Notes under the pieces: generated by a model
The model's input: only the letters and a program-made list of their open reading frames with translations
Databases searched by the model: none
What the model was told of the DNA's origin: nothing
Source: Amycolatopsis sp. NBC_00345
GTDB lineage: Bacteria; Actinomycetota; Actinomycetes; Mycobacteriales; Pseudonocardiaceae
Assembly (NCBI RefSeq): GCF_036116635.1
Contig: NZ_CP107995.1
Span: forward strand, 3,596,001 to 3,660,000
Direction: 5' to 3'
Length of the DNA: 64,000 nt
Program-made: the position numbers and the translations under genes
Shown: in pieces, positions 48,602-56,285 of the stretch
Numbering within the stretch: the stretch's first letter is position 1
Layout of the letters: the number at the start of each line of letters is the position of its first letter

Positions 48602-51415
48602 TCACGCGTCGAAGCGGAAATACACCGTTCGGTGGTAGTCGCCGGCGCCCGCGTTCGGGCGGCTCTCCGGGCCCAGCGACGCGACGCCGTGGAACTTGTT
48701 GCCCATCGGCGCGATGCCGTCGAGCAGGGAGAGGTTGCCGGCCGGGTAGGTGACGACCGCGTTCTGCGGGTCAGGTCCCACCGCCGGGGTGAACAGCCGC
48801 AGGAACAGGCCCTCTTCCGCGGCGACCATCGTGACCGCGCCTTCGGTGGTGTCCAGCACCGCCCAGCAGGTCCGGGCGTGGTAGCCCTTGAACTCCGGGT
48901 AGGCGAACCCGCTCGCCCCGGTCGCGGTGTTGTTGTACGGCTTGCCCCAGACGTCCGGCTGCACGCCGCGAAGCCGGTTTTTGTAGACACGGTACGGCCC
49001 GTCCCCGAGCCAGGTGAGGCCCCGGACGTTCGCCTCGGGGTAGTCGAAGTTCACGCCGAGGTGGTCGTGATCGCCGGTGGCGCGGTAGCGGTACTCCAGC
49101 CGCAGCCAGCCGTTGGCGTCCAGGCGCCAGCGCACGGACGTCAGATCGCCGCTGTAGTCGCATTGCACGACCCAGCCGGTGCCGTCGTGGAAGTGGCTGA
49201 ACGCGGTGAGGGTGGCCGCCCCGCCGGCCGGGGCGGGACCGTTGGCCAGCGACACCGGAGTGCTGCCGCGGCGCACGCCGATCAGCCGTCCGTCGGCCTT
49301 GGCGATGGTGACCCGGGTGGCGCCGGCGACGAGCGTGACGTCGGCGGCGGTCTCGGCCGCGGTGACACTGCCGGTGGTCGCCGGCTTGACCAGGCGCGCG
49401 GCGAAGTCGGGCGCCTTGCGGACGCGCCACGTCCAGGCGGTGACGTCCCGGCCGGTCGAGTCGGTCACGCTCAACCGCAGCGCGTCGGCGGCGGTCCAGC
49501 CGGCGGGCAGGCCGAGCGTGACCGCGCCGGTGGCTCCCGGTGCGACGTCCGGCGCCTCGGCCCGGCCCTGGGACAGGACCTGGTGGCCGGTGCCCGCGCC
49601 GGGCGCGGGGAAGGCCAGCAGCTGCCAGGCGAACCGGCACTCACGGAGGTTCGTGAAGTCGTACCGGTTGACGAGTTTCACCGTCTTGTCGAACGACGCC
49701 GGGAAAACCGAGTCGTAGTAGGCGGGACTGGCCAGCTGGACCGGCGACCAGATGTCCTTGATCGTGAAGAAGCTGCCTTCCTTCTCCCGGTACGGGCCGA
49801 GAATCCCGTCGGGGGCGCGGCTGCCGTTGGTGTCGAGGGCGCCGCCGCGGTCGTCCCGCGCGACGCTTTCGTCGATGAGCGCCCAGATGAACCCGCCCGC
49901 CGAGCGCTGGGTGCCGCCCATGAGCTTCCAGTAGTCGTTCAGGCCCGCCCCGGCGCCGCCGTCGTAGAGGCCGTGCAGGAACTCGGTCGGCATGAAGACC
50001 GTGCCCGCGGCGGCCTTGCTCGCGGTGCTGCTGTAGGTCTGGTAGTGACTCGTGTCGACGCCGCCGAACGTCGTCCACGGGTGCAGCACCGCCCGCCGCT
50101 GCGGGTCGTACTGCCCGAAGTCGTCGTCCAGCGCGGTGTTCCAGCCGCCTTCGTTGCCGTTGTCCCAGAACAGGATCGACGGGTGGTTGACGTCGCGCTC
50201 CACCAGGGCCTTGACCAGCGGGGCGCCGACGCCCTCGTCGTAGTGGTGCTGCCAGCCGGTCAGCTCGTCCAGGACGTAGAGCCCGAGCTCGTCGCAGAGG
50301 TCGAGGAAGAACGCGTCCGGCGGGTAGTGCGACATCCGGACGGCGTTCATGTTCATGTCCTTCATCAGCCCGATGTCGAGCCGGGCGAGGCGAGGACTGG
50401 ACGCCCGGCCGGACGTCGGCCAGAACGTGTGCCGGCTCGCTCCTTTGAGGACGATCCGGTTCCCGTTGACGTAGACGCCGTCACCGGCCCGGACCTCGAT
50501 CGTGCGGAAGCCGAAGCGCTCGACGGTGCTGTGCAACGGCACGCCGGCAGCCCTCGCGAGGGTCAGCTCAACCTGATGGAGGTTCGGCGTTTCGGCCGTC
50601 CACAGCGGCGGCCGGTCCGCGGTGGTGGTCAGCGTCGCGCTCGTCGCTCCGCTCGCGACGGCAACCGAAAAGGCCCCGCCGACGGCCGTGCCGTCGAGGC
50701 GGCGCAGCTGCGCGGTCAGCCGGGCCGCCGAGGTCACCCCGGCGAGCCTGACGTGGGCGGCGAAGGTCCCGTCCGCGCGGGCGTCGATCGCGACGTGGTC
50801 GATCCGGGCGGCCGGGTACGCCTGCAGTGACACCGGCCGGAAGAGGCCGCCGAAGTTCCAGAAGTCGCCGCGGCGCTCGGCGTCGTTCACCGAGTTGTCG
50901 GCTGACTCCTTGCTGACGGTCGCCTCGAGCAGGTTCGGCTCGCCGAGCCGCAGCAAGGCCGTCACGTCGTAGCGGAAGCGGTAGAAGCCGCCCTGGTGGA
51001 CCGGCCCCGCCGAGACGCCGTTGACCCGCACGTCGGCGTCGGTCATGGCGGCCTCGAACGCCAGGAAGATCCGGCGGCCGGCCCAGGACGCCGGCGGCGT
51101 GAACGAATGCCGGTAGTCGCCCTTCTCCGCGGGGACGAGATCCCCGCCGTAGTGATAACTGCCGAAGCCGTGGCACTCCCAGTTCGACGGCGTCGGGATC
51201 GTGGCCCGCTCCCCCGCGCGCCGGCCGGCCGTGACCTGGAAGTCCCAGTCGACGGTGTGGTCGGCGTCGCTGCCGGTGAGGAGCATCGTCTCGGTTACCG
51301 GACCGGGCGGAGCCGCGTCGGCCCTACCCGCCGAAGGGACCCCGAGGGCGGACAACCCCGCGGTGGCAACGCCTACTGTGCCGATCGTCAATGTCGTGCG
51401 GCGATTGATCTCCAC
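48602..51415 (-). CDS. Exported glycoside hydrolase family 2 enzyme (beta-galactosidase-like)
   Basis: This is a protein of about 937 residues. The start at 51415 (GTG, after GGGGGG) gives a Tat-like signal, INRRTTLTIGTVGVATAG. Domains follow the GH2 order: a sugar-binding jelly roll (WDFQVTAGRRAGERATIPTPSNWE onward, then SWAGRRIFLAFEAAMTDADVRVNG), an Ig-like sandwich, and a TIM barrel with GDGVYVNGNRIVLKGASRH, MKDMNMNAVRMSHYPPD and the acid/base Glu in SILFWDNGNEGGWN. A glutamate in VFMPTEFLHGL is the nucleophile candidate. The C-terminal 350 residues are beta-rich. It should cleave beta-linked galactosides or related sugars outside the cell. Confidence 0.87.
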   Translation of the reverse strand: MEINRRTTLTIGTVGVATAGLSALGVPSAGRADAAPPGPVTETMLLTGSDADHTVDWDFQVTAGRRAGERATIPTPSNWECHGFGSYHYGGDLVPAEKGDYRHSFTPPASWAGRRIFLAFEAAMTDADVRVNGVSAGPVHQGGFYRFRYDVTALLRLGEPNLLEATVSKESADNSVNDAERRGDFWNFGGLFRPVSLQAYPAARIDHVAIDARADGTFAAHVRLAGVTSAARLTAQLRRLDGTAVGGAFSVAVASGATSATLTTTADRPPLWTAETPNLHQVELTLARAAGVPLHSTVERFGFRTIEVRAGDGVYVNGNRIVLKGASRHTFWPTSGRASSPRLARLDIGLMKDMNMNAVRMSHYPPDAFFLDLCDELGLYVLDELTGWQHHYDEGVGAPLVKALVERDVNHPSILFWDNGNEGGWNTALDDDFGQYDPQRRAVLHPWTTFGGVDTSHYQTYSSTASKAAAGTVFMPTEFLHGLYDGGAGAGLNDYWKLMGGTQRSAGGFIWALIDESVARDDRGGALDTNGSRAPDGILGPYREKEGSFFTIKDIWSPVQLASPAYYDSVFPASFDKTVKLVNRYDFTNLRECRFAWQLLAFPAPGAGTGHQVLSQGRAEAPDVAPGATGAVTLGLPAGWTAADALRLSVTDSTGRDVTAWTWRVRKAPDFAARLVKPATTGSVTAAETAADVTLVAGATRVTIAKADGRLIGVRRGSTPVSLANGPAPAGGAATLTAFSHFHDGTGWVVQCDYSGDLTSVRWRLDANGWLRLEYRYRATGDHDHLGVNFDYPEANVRGLTWLGDGPYRVYKNRLRGVQPDVWGKPYNNTATGASGFAYPEFKGYHARTCWAVLDTTEGAVTMVAAEEGLFLRLFTPAVGPDPQNAVVTYPAGNLSLLDGIAPMGNKFHGVASLGPESRPNAGAGDYHRTVYFRFDA

Positions 51416-51424
51416 GAAGCCCCC

Positions 51425-51475
51425 CGATCCTGGATCTAATATATGACATACGATACAAGCCCAGGGAGTACGCGA
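51425..51475. promoter_or_regulatory. AT-rich divergent promoter/operator region between the two sugar-enzyme genes
   Basis: The 164-base gap between the GH2 gene and the ricin-B/dehydrogenase gene contains an AT island, TATATGACATACGATACAA near 51440-51458, unusual for this genome. Its ATGACATACGATAC core resembles GntR- or LacI-type operators only loosely. It probably carries the GH2 promoter, and one sugar-responsive regulator may control both genes. Confidence 0.35.
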
Positions 51476-51579
51476 GCGGACAAGCAGCCGGACAAGTCTT
51501 GACGTCCGGTCGCGCGCCCACGACAGTGGTGCCGCATTCCCCGCGTTGCCTCTGGCCAATCCCCTTGAAAGGTAGAGGA

Positions 51580-53652
51580 ATGTTCTCCTCGGACTCCTGG
51601 CGGCGGTTTCGGCTGCTGGTCCTGACAGTGGTGGTCACGGCCGCGACGGCGGTAGTGGTGCCCGTCGCCACCGCGGCCGCCGGCTCGACCGTGGTCGGCG
51701 TGGCCTCCGGACGGTGCCTGGACGTCGTCGGCGACAACACCGCGCCGAAGACGCGCGTCAACATCTACGACTGCAACGGGCAAGCCAACCAGGCGTGGAC
51801 GTTCACGTCCGCGGGTGAACTGCGGGTGTACGACGCCACGATGTGCCTGGACGTCGCCGGCCAGAGCATCACCGCCCCGGCCGACGTCCAGGTCTACACC
51901 TGCAACGGAGGCGCCAACCAGCGCTGGCGGGTCAACACCGACGGCACCATCACCGGCGTGCAGTCGGGCCTCTGCCTCGACGTCACCGCGGCGGGCACCG
52001 CGAACAGCACCCTGGTCGGGTTGTGGACCTGCGACGGGCAGGGCAACCAGAAGTGGCGGACCGGCCTCGGCGCCGACACCCAGCCGCCGAGCGTGCCGGG
52101 CAACCCGCGGGTGAGCGGCCTGGTCTGCGACGCCGTCACCTTCGCGTGGAACGCGTCCACCGACAACGTGGGCGTCGCGTTCTACGACGTCTACCACGAC
52201 GGCCAGCTGATGAAGTCGGTGAGCGGGAGCACCCTGTCGACGAGCCTCACCGTGGTCGGCGGCGTGCCCTGGGGCCTGTACGTCAACGCCCGCGACGCCG
52301 CGGGCAACGTCTCGCAGGCCAGCGCCACGGTGCCGATCACCCCGCCGCCGTGCCAGCCCGACACCCAGGCGCCGACCGCTCCCGCAAACCCGGCCGGCAG
52401 CGCATCCGGCACGACGGTGACCCTGACCTGGACCGCGGCCACGGACAACATCGGCGTCCGGGCCTACGACGTCTACCGCGGCGGCGCCAAGGCCGGCACT
52501 GTCACCGGGACCGCCACCGCGCCGCCCGCGACCACCTTCGTCGACAGTGGACTGGCGCCGAACACGAGCTACTCGTACTACATCGTCGCGCGGGACGCCC
52601 AGGCGAACGTCTCGGCGCCCAGCGCGTCCACGACCGTGACCACCGGCGCGGCCTGCGGCGCCTCCGTGTGCGCGGTGACGCAGATCGCCACCGACACCGA
52701 CATCCCGTGGGGTCTGGTGACCCTGCCGGACGGCACGATCCTCTACACCCGGCGCGACGCCCACGACATCGTCCATCTGAACCCCGCCACCGGGGCCAAG
52801 ACCACCGTCGGCACGGTCCCCGGCGTCGATGACACCGACGGCGAAGGCGGCCTGCTCGGCCTGGCCGTCTCGACCGGTTTCGCCGGCGACCACTGGCTCT
52901 ACATCATGCATACCTCGCCGTCCGACAACCGGATCGTGCGGATCAAACTGGCGAACGACAAGCTCGACACGGCGTCGGAACAAGTTCTGCTCAGCGGGTT
53001 GCTGCGCAACAAGTTCCACAACGGCGGCCGGCTGCGCTTCGGCCCCGACGGCAAGCTCTACGCCAGCGCCGGCGACGCCCAGAACGGGGACAACGCGCAG
53101 AACAAGGCCAGCCTCAACGGCAAGATCCTGCGGCTGAACCCGGACGGCAGCGTGCCCTCGGACAACCCGTTCGGCAACGCCGTGTGGAGCTACGGCCACC
53201 GCAACCCGCAGGGCCTGGCGTTCGACTCCCAGGGCCGGCTGTGGGAGCAGGAGTTCGGCAACGCGATCATGGACGAGACCAACCTGATCACCAAGGGCGG
53301 CAACTACGGCTGGCCGTCCTGTGAAGGCACCTCCGGAACGTGCGGCACCGCAGGCTTCATCGCCCCCAAGCGCACCTACCCCACCGCGGACGGCTCCTGC
53401 TCCGGCGTCACCATCGTCCGCGACGTGCTCTACGTCGCCTGCGAACGCGGCACCCGGATGTACCGCGAGGTGATCAGCGGCAGCGACCTGACCGACGTCC
53501 AGGCCTACTTCAACGGCACCTACGGGCGGCTGCGCACCGTGGAACCCGCACCCGACGGCGGCCTGTGGCTGACGACGTCCAACAACGGCGACAAGGACAG
53601 CATCCCCGACAACAGTGACGAAAAGATCTTCCACGTCGCGCTGGGAGGGTAG
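51580..53652 (+). CDS. Secreted ricin-B lectin - Fn3 - sorbosone/glucose dehydrogenase-like protein
   Basis: This is a 690-residue protein. A signal peptide (FRLLVLTVVVTAATAVVVPVATAAA) leads to a ricin-type beta-trefoil (CBM13) with three QxW repeats (QANQAWTF, GANQRWRV, QGNQKWRT) and paired cysteines. Two fibronectin type III domains follow (PSVPGNPRVSG..., TAPANPAGSASG...). From about residue 365 there is a six-bladed propeller of the PQQ glucose/sorbosone dehydrogenase type: TDIPWGLVTLPDGTILYTRR, GEGGLLGLAVS, HNGGRLRFGPDGKLYASAGDAQN, YGHRNPQGLAFDSQGRLWEQEFG. It probably binds a polysaccharide and oxidises sugar ends. No PQQ synthesis genes are in the window. Confidence 0.87.
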   Translation: MFSSDSWRRFRLLVLTVVVTAATAVVVPVATAAAGSTVVGVASGRCLDVVGDNTAPKTRVNIYDCNGQANQAWTFTSAGELRVYDATMCLDVAGQSITAPADVQVYTCNGGANQRWRVNTDGTITGVQSGLCLDVTAAGTANSTLVGLWTCDGQGNQKWRTGLGADTQPPSVPGNPRVSGLVCDAVTFAWNASTDNVGVAFYDVYHDGQLMKSVSGSTLSTSLTVVGGVPWGLYVNARDAAGNVSQASATVPITPPPCQPDTQAPTAPANPAGSASGTTVTLTWTAATDNIGVRAYDVYRGGAKAGTVTGTATAPPATTFVDSGLAPNTSYSYYIVARDAQANVSAPSASTTVTTGAACGASVCAVTQIATDTDIPWGLVTLPDGTILYTRRDAHDIVHLNPATGAKTTVGTVPGVDDTDGEGGLLGLAVSTGFAGDHWLYIMHTSPSDNRIVRIKLANDKLDTASEQVLLSGLLRNKFHNGGRLRFGPDGKLYASAGDAQNGDNAQNKASLNGKILRLNPDGSVPSDNPFGNAVWSYGHRNPQGLAFDSQGRLWEQEFGNAIMDETNLITKGGNYGWPSCEGTSGTCGTAGFIAPKRTYPTADGSCSGVTIVRDVLYVACERGTRMYREVISGSDLTDVQAYFNGTYGRLRTVEPAPDGGLWLTTSNNGDKDSIPDNSDEKIFHVALGG

Positions 53653-54099
53653 CCGGTCCTCAACGGTCGCCGGAACCCCGCAAGCTGGGACCACCTCTCG
53701 CGGCGTTCCGGTGTTCCCGCCGGCTCGCGGGTGCCCTCGAGGTGCGTGCAGTGGTCACCGTCCTGCTCGGCGCCGCCCTGCGACGAACCGTACGCGTCCG
53801 GCCGCCGGCCGCGAGAGCTGAGCAACACCTTTATTTCCTCGGCTTCGAAGACAGCCGAAGGAGCCGGTCAGTGTCGGCCGCGTCGGGTCGGTCCCATCCG
53901 GGGTGAACTCAGGGGCGCGTACGTTTCGCAGCACGCATTTGCCGGACGTCGTCCGCGCAGTTCGAACCGCCTGATTGCCAGGGCCGTCGTCACGAGTCAC
54001 CCCTCACCCGTCAAACCCCTGCATCCCGCCGCCCCCAGAGCTTGCCGGAGACTCTCCGCCGAAATCGGACGCTGATACCGCTCTCGATGACAACGATCC
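53653..54099. other. Gene-free junction before the accessory island
   Basis: About 450 bases after the dehydrogenase gene with no credible coding frame, ribosome site or hairpin seen. It marks the change from the high-GC core to the lower-GC island. Confidence 0.5.
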
Positions 54100-54426
54100 T
54101 CATGCCGGGCGCTCCCGCAACCCGGTGTCAAACCCATCGAGCTCAAGGCCATCAGCAGAGTTGCCCGCTGAGGCAGCCACCCGGGCTCGTGGCATCAGAC
54201 TCAACACCTCGCGCACCGGCTGCGCTGGGGGCGACACGGCCGCGAGTTCCTGCAGCACCGCGTCGAACAACGCCCTCCCGCCATCCCCAGCGATCAGCGG
54301 CTCAGGCTGGCACACCCAGCCGCAGCGCCAAGGCCAAGACGTTGCCGAAACCGAACAAAGATGAATCGGCGGCATCGCTTCCTGCGTCGCCAGGCCACCC
54401 GCGCCGACCTCTCGCCCCAGCCGCAA
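54100..54426 (-). pseudogene. Decayed membrane-protein gene, possibly DUF2637/SpdB-like (left copy)
   Basis: The minus-strand frame ends in EPLIAGDGGRALFDAVLQEL followed by about 45 residues to a stop. The upstream part (FGFGNVLALALRLGVPA) is in another frame, so the gene is broken. About 48 bases encoding EPLIAGDxGRALFDAV are roughly 77% identical to 63.1 kb. The motif recalls a membrane segment of DUF2637/SpdB-type spread proteins of actinomycete conjugative elements. That family call is tentative, but the homology of the two copies is directly visible. Confidence 0.45.
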
Positions 54427-54616
54427 CAGCTAAAAGGCCCCACACACCCTTTCGCCCGGATGCCGCCACAGGCGCACCCCATCCACGCCCGCCGAGTGGC
54501 CAGACGGTGCCCCGCCGACGACCACCTCCGGCGCACTGTCCCGAGGTGGCCCCATCGAAGTTCTTGTCAACTTGACCTGAACGATTCAGAACGCTAACCT
54601 CTACAGACCTAGCCCG

Positions 54617-54646
54617 CTTGTCATTGTGACCATAAGTCACCCTAAT
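54617..54646 (+). promoter_or_regulatory. Promoter with spacer palindrome for the sigma-like gene
   Basis: TTGTCA (54618-54623) and CCTAAT (54641-54646) are 17 bases apart. The spacer holds GTGAC-CATAA-GTCAC (54626-54640), a palindrome placed where a repressor would block RNA polymerase. The same design recurs at 55487-55516. Confidence 0.6.
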
Positions 54647-54688
54647 TTAGTCCAGGTGGACGTTCGATTGCAAAAAACGAGGAGCGCC

Positions 54689-55474
54689 ATGACTGCAGAC
54701 AGGGTCACACCCACAGCGGTGGCCGTGGTCCGACACGCCTTCCGACTGTTGGTCGAGCACTCACCGGTCACCCTTGACGGTTGGGCCTTATCCCCAGATC
54801 TTCCTCAACAAGTACTCTCATTGGACGAAGTCGTCGATCTTATCGGCAGCCGAGCGACAGACCACGCAGTCAAGGACGCAATCTGGGCCGAACTGGTCCG
54901 GCTAGCTCAGACGGACACGGAAACCTGGCAGATTATCGCTGCGGGTCTACTCGCTCCTAGCCTCGCGGCGACGGCACGCCGCGTCGTCGTTGAACGCGGC
55001 GGGGATCCCGCCGAAATCGAATCGGAGGTCATGCTCGGCTTCATAGAGGCGCTGCGAGTGGTCGATCCTTCAATGCGACGCTTGGTCCCTCACCTCAAGC
55101 GAGTCGCATACGACCGAGCAATGAGTGCGTTCCAGCATCCGTCCGCCTACTGCGCTAAGACTACAGCATTCTGCGTAGTGCCGATCGTGGCTCGCCGGGG
55201 ACACATCGACCTCGTTCTCGCCGAGGCCATCGGCTACCACATCCTGACCCGCGCCGAAGCTGAGCTGATCGGGAGAACCAGAATTGAGGGCTTAAGCTTG
55301 ACCGCTGCGGCGAGACAGCTCGGCTTTCCGGCTGAGCAATGCCGAGAAGTTCGCGCGAACGCCGAGTTCAAACTTCACGAGTTCCTCCAATCGCCTACCT
55401 ATCGAGGCCACCACGTTGGCGCCACACCGACTCCCACAAGCCCGCATGACTACGCTCAACAGGCAAGAACCTAG
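54689..55474 (+). CDS. Sigma-70-like/HTH DNA-binding protein of the accessory island
   Basis: This is a 261-residue protein. The ATG at 54689 has GAGGAG four to five bases upstream. The middle has IESEVMLGFIEALRVVDPSMRRLVPHLKRVAYDRA, an arrangement like sigma region 2, and the C-terminal part IEGLSLTAAARQLGFPAEQCREVRANAEFKLHEFL resembles a sigma region 4 helix-turn-helix. Comparable sigma-like proteins occur in actinomycete mobile elements. I cannot show that it binds RNA polymerase. Codon use is less GC-biased than in the core genes, consistent with transfer. It shares its promoter design with the downstream operon. Confidence 0.7.
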   Translation: MTADRVTPTAVAVVRHAFRLLVEHSPVTLDGWALSPDLPQQVLSLDEVVDLIGSRATDHAVKDAIWAELVRLAQTDTETWQIIAAGLLAPSLAATARRVVVERGGDPAEIESEVMLGFIEALRVVDPSMRRLVPHLKRVAYDRAMSAFQHPSAYCAKTTAFCVVPIVARRGHIDLVLAEAIGYHILTRAEAELIGRTRIEGLSLTAAARQLGFPAEQCREVRANAEFKLHEFLQSPTYRGHHVGATPTPTSPHDYAQQART

Positions 55475-55486
55475 CTCCCTAGAATT

Positions 55487-55516
55487 CTTGTCCGTTGGAC
55501 CATAAGTCCGTAGGGT
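55487..55516 (+). promoter_or_regulatory. Promoter with spacer palindrome for the Nudix-NTPase operon
   Basis: TTGTCC (55488-55493) and TAGGGT (55511-55516) are 17 bases apart. The spacer holds GGAC-CATAA-GTCC (55497-55509). The 22 bases from CTTGTC match 18 of 22 in the upstream promoter at 54617, with identical spacing. Transcription would begin near 55523, at the GTG, so the mRNA may be leaderless. Confidence 0.6.
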
Positions 55517-55523
55517 GCAGCTC

Positions 55524-56285
55524 GTGAACAAGTGGGACATCCCCCGCAGTGCTGTCGCGGTCGACCTGACAGTGCTGACCGTTCGGGAGCGCAGCCTTCA
55601 AGTCCTCGTGGTCACGCGAGCCAACCCTCCCTTTCAGGACCGCGTCGCCCTACCCGGCGGCTTCCTGGAAGACGGCGAGGACCTCGACCAGGCCGCACAC
55701 CGTGAACTCGCCGAGGAGACCGGATTGAACGGAGCTGATCTGGCCATTCGCCAGCTGAGAAGTTACGGAGCACCTGATCGTGATCCACGCGGGCGTGTCG
55801 TGTCCGTGAGCTATGTAGCGCTGATGCCTGATCTCCCATTGCCCGTTGCCGGCGGGGACGCCAAAGCCGCGCATTGGGTACCCGTTAAGAACATTATCTC
55901 CGATCCGGACCAGCTCGCGTTCGATCACCACAAATTACTCGTCGACGCAGTCGAGTACGCCCGCAGCCAGCTGTCTGACACGACTCTCGCAACGAAGTTC
56001 TGCCCTCAGGAGTTCACTATTGCTCAGCTACGCGAGGTGTATGAGATCGTCTGGGGCGTCGAGCTCGATCCGTCGAATTTTCACCGCAAGGTCACCAGCT
56101 CACCCGGATTCCTCGTGCCGACAGGGACCCGAGCGGAAGGGACCGGAGGACGCCCGGCCAAGCTCTACCGCGCCGGAACCGGGATTCGACTGCACCCGGC
56201 CCTTTTGCGCGACTCGGTGGCCGACGAGCCGCATGACACCCATGCCCCATCACGCAGAGCAGGAAAGGCGCCGAATCGCCGATGA
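55524..56285 (+). CDS. NrtR-like protein: Nudix hydrolase domain plus winged helix
   Basis: This is a 253-residue protein. Residues 5-145 form a Nudix domain with a complete Nudix box, GGFLEDGEDLDQ followed by AAHRELAEETGLN (G-x5-E-x7-REL-x-EE-x-G-L, about residues 45-68). Residues 145-230 match the NrtR winged helix: FDHHKLLVDAVEYARSQL, PQEFTIAQLREVYEIVWG, LDPSNFHRKV, GGRPAKLYRAG. NrtR regulators sense ADP-ribose and control NAD metabolism, and most have a degenerate Nudix box. Here it appears catalytically intact. The GTG at 55524 is favoured by the promoter position. Its stop overlaps the next start (ATGA). It is the best candidate to bind the two spacer palindromes (inference). Confidence 0.86.
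   Translation: MNKWDIPRSAVAVDLTVLTVRERSLQVLVVTRANPPFQDRVALPGGFLEDGEDLDQAAHRELAEETGLNGADLAIRQLRSYGAPDRDPRGRVVSVSYVALMPDLPLPVAGGDAKAAHWVPVKNIISDPDQLAFDHHKLLVDAVEYARSQLSDTTLATKFCPQEFTIAQLREVYEIVWGVELDPSNFHRKVTSSPGFLVPTGTRAEGTGGRPAKLYRAGTGIRLHPALLRDSVADEPHDTHAPSRRAGKAPNRR

Noticed and set aside
48293..50830. 845-codon plus-strand frame antisense to the GH2 gene
   Set aside because: It overlaps the tRNA terminator and reads as Arg/Gly/Ala low-complexity. GH2 motifs are on the other strand.
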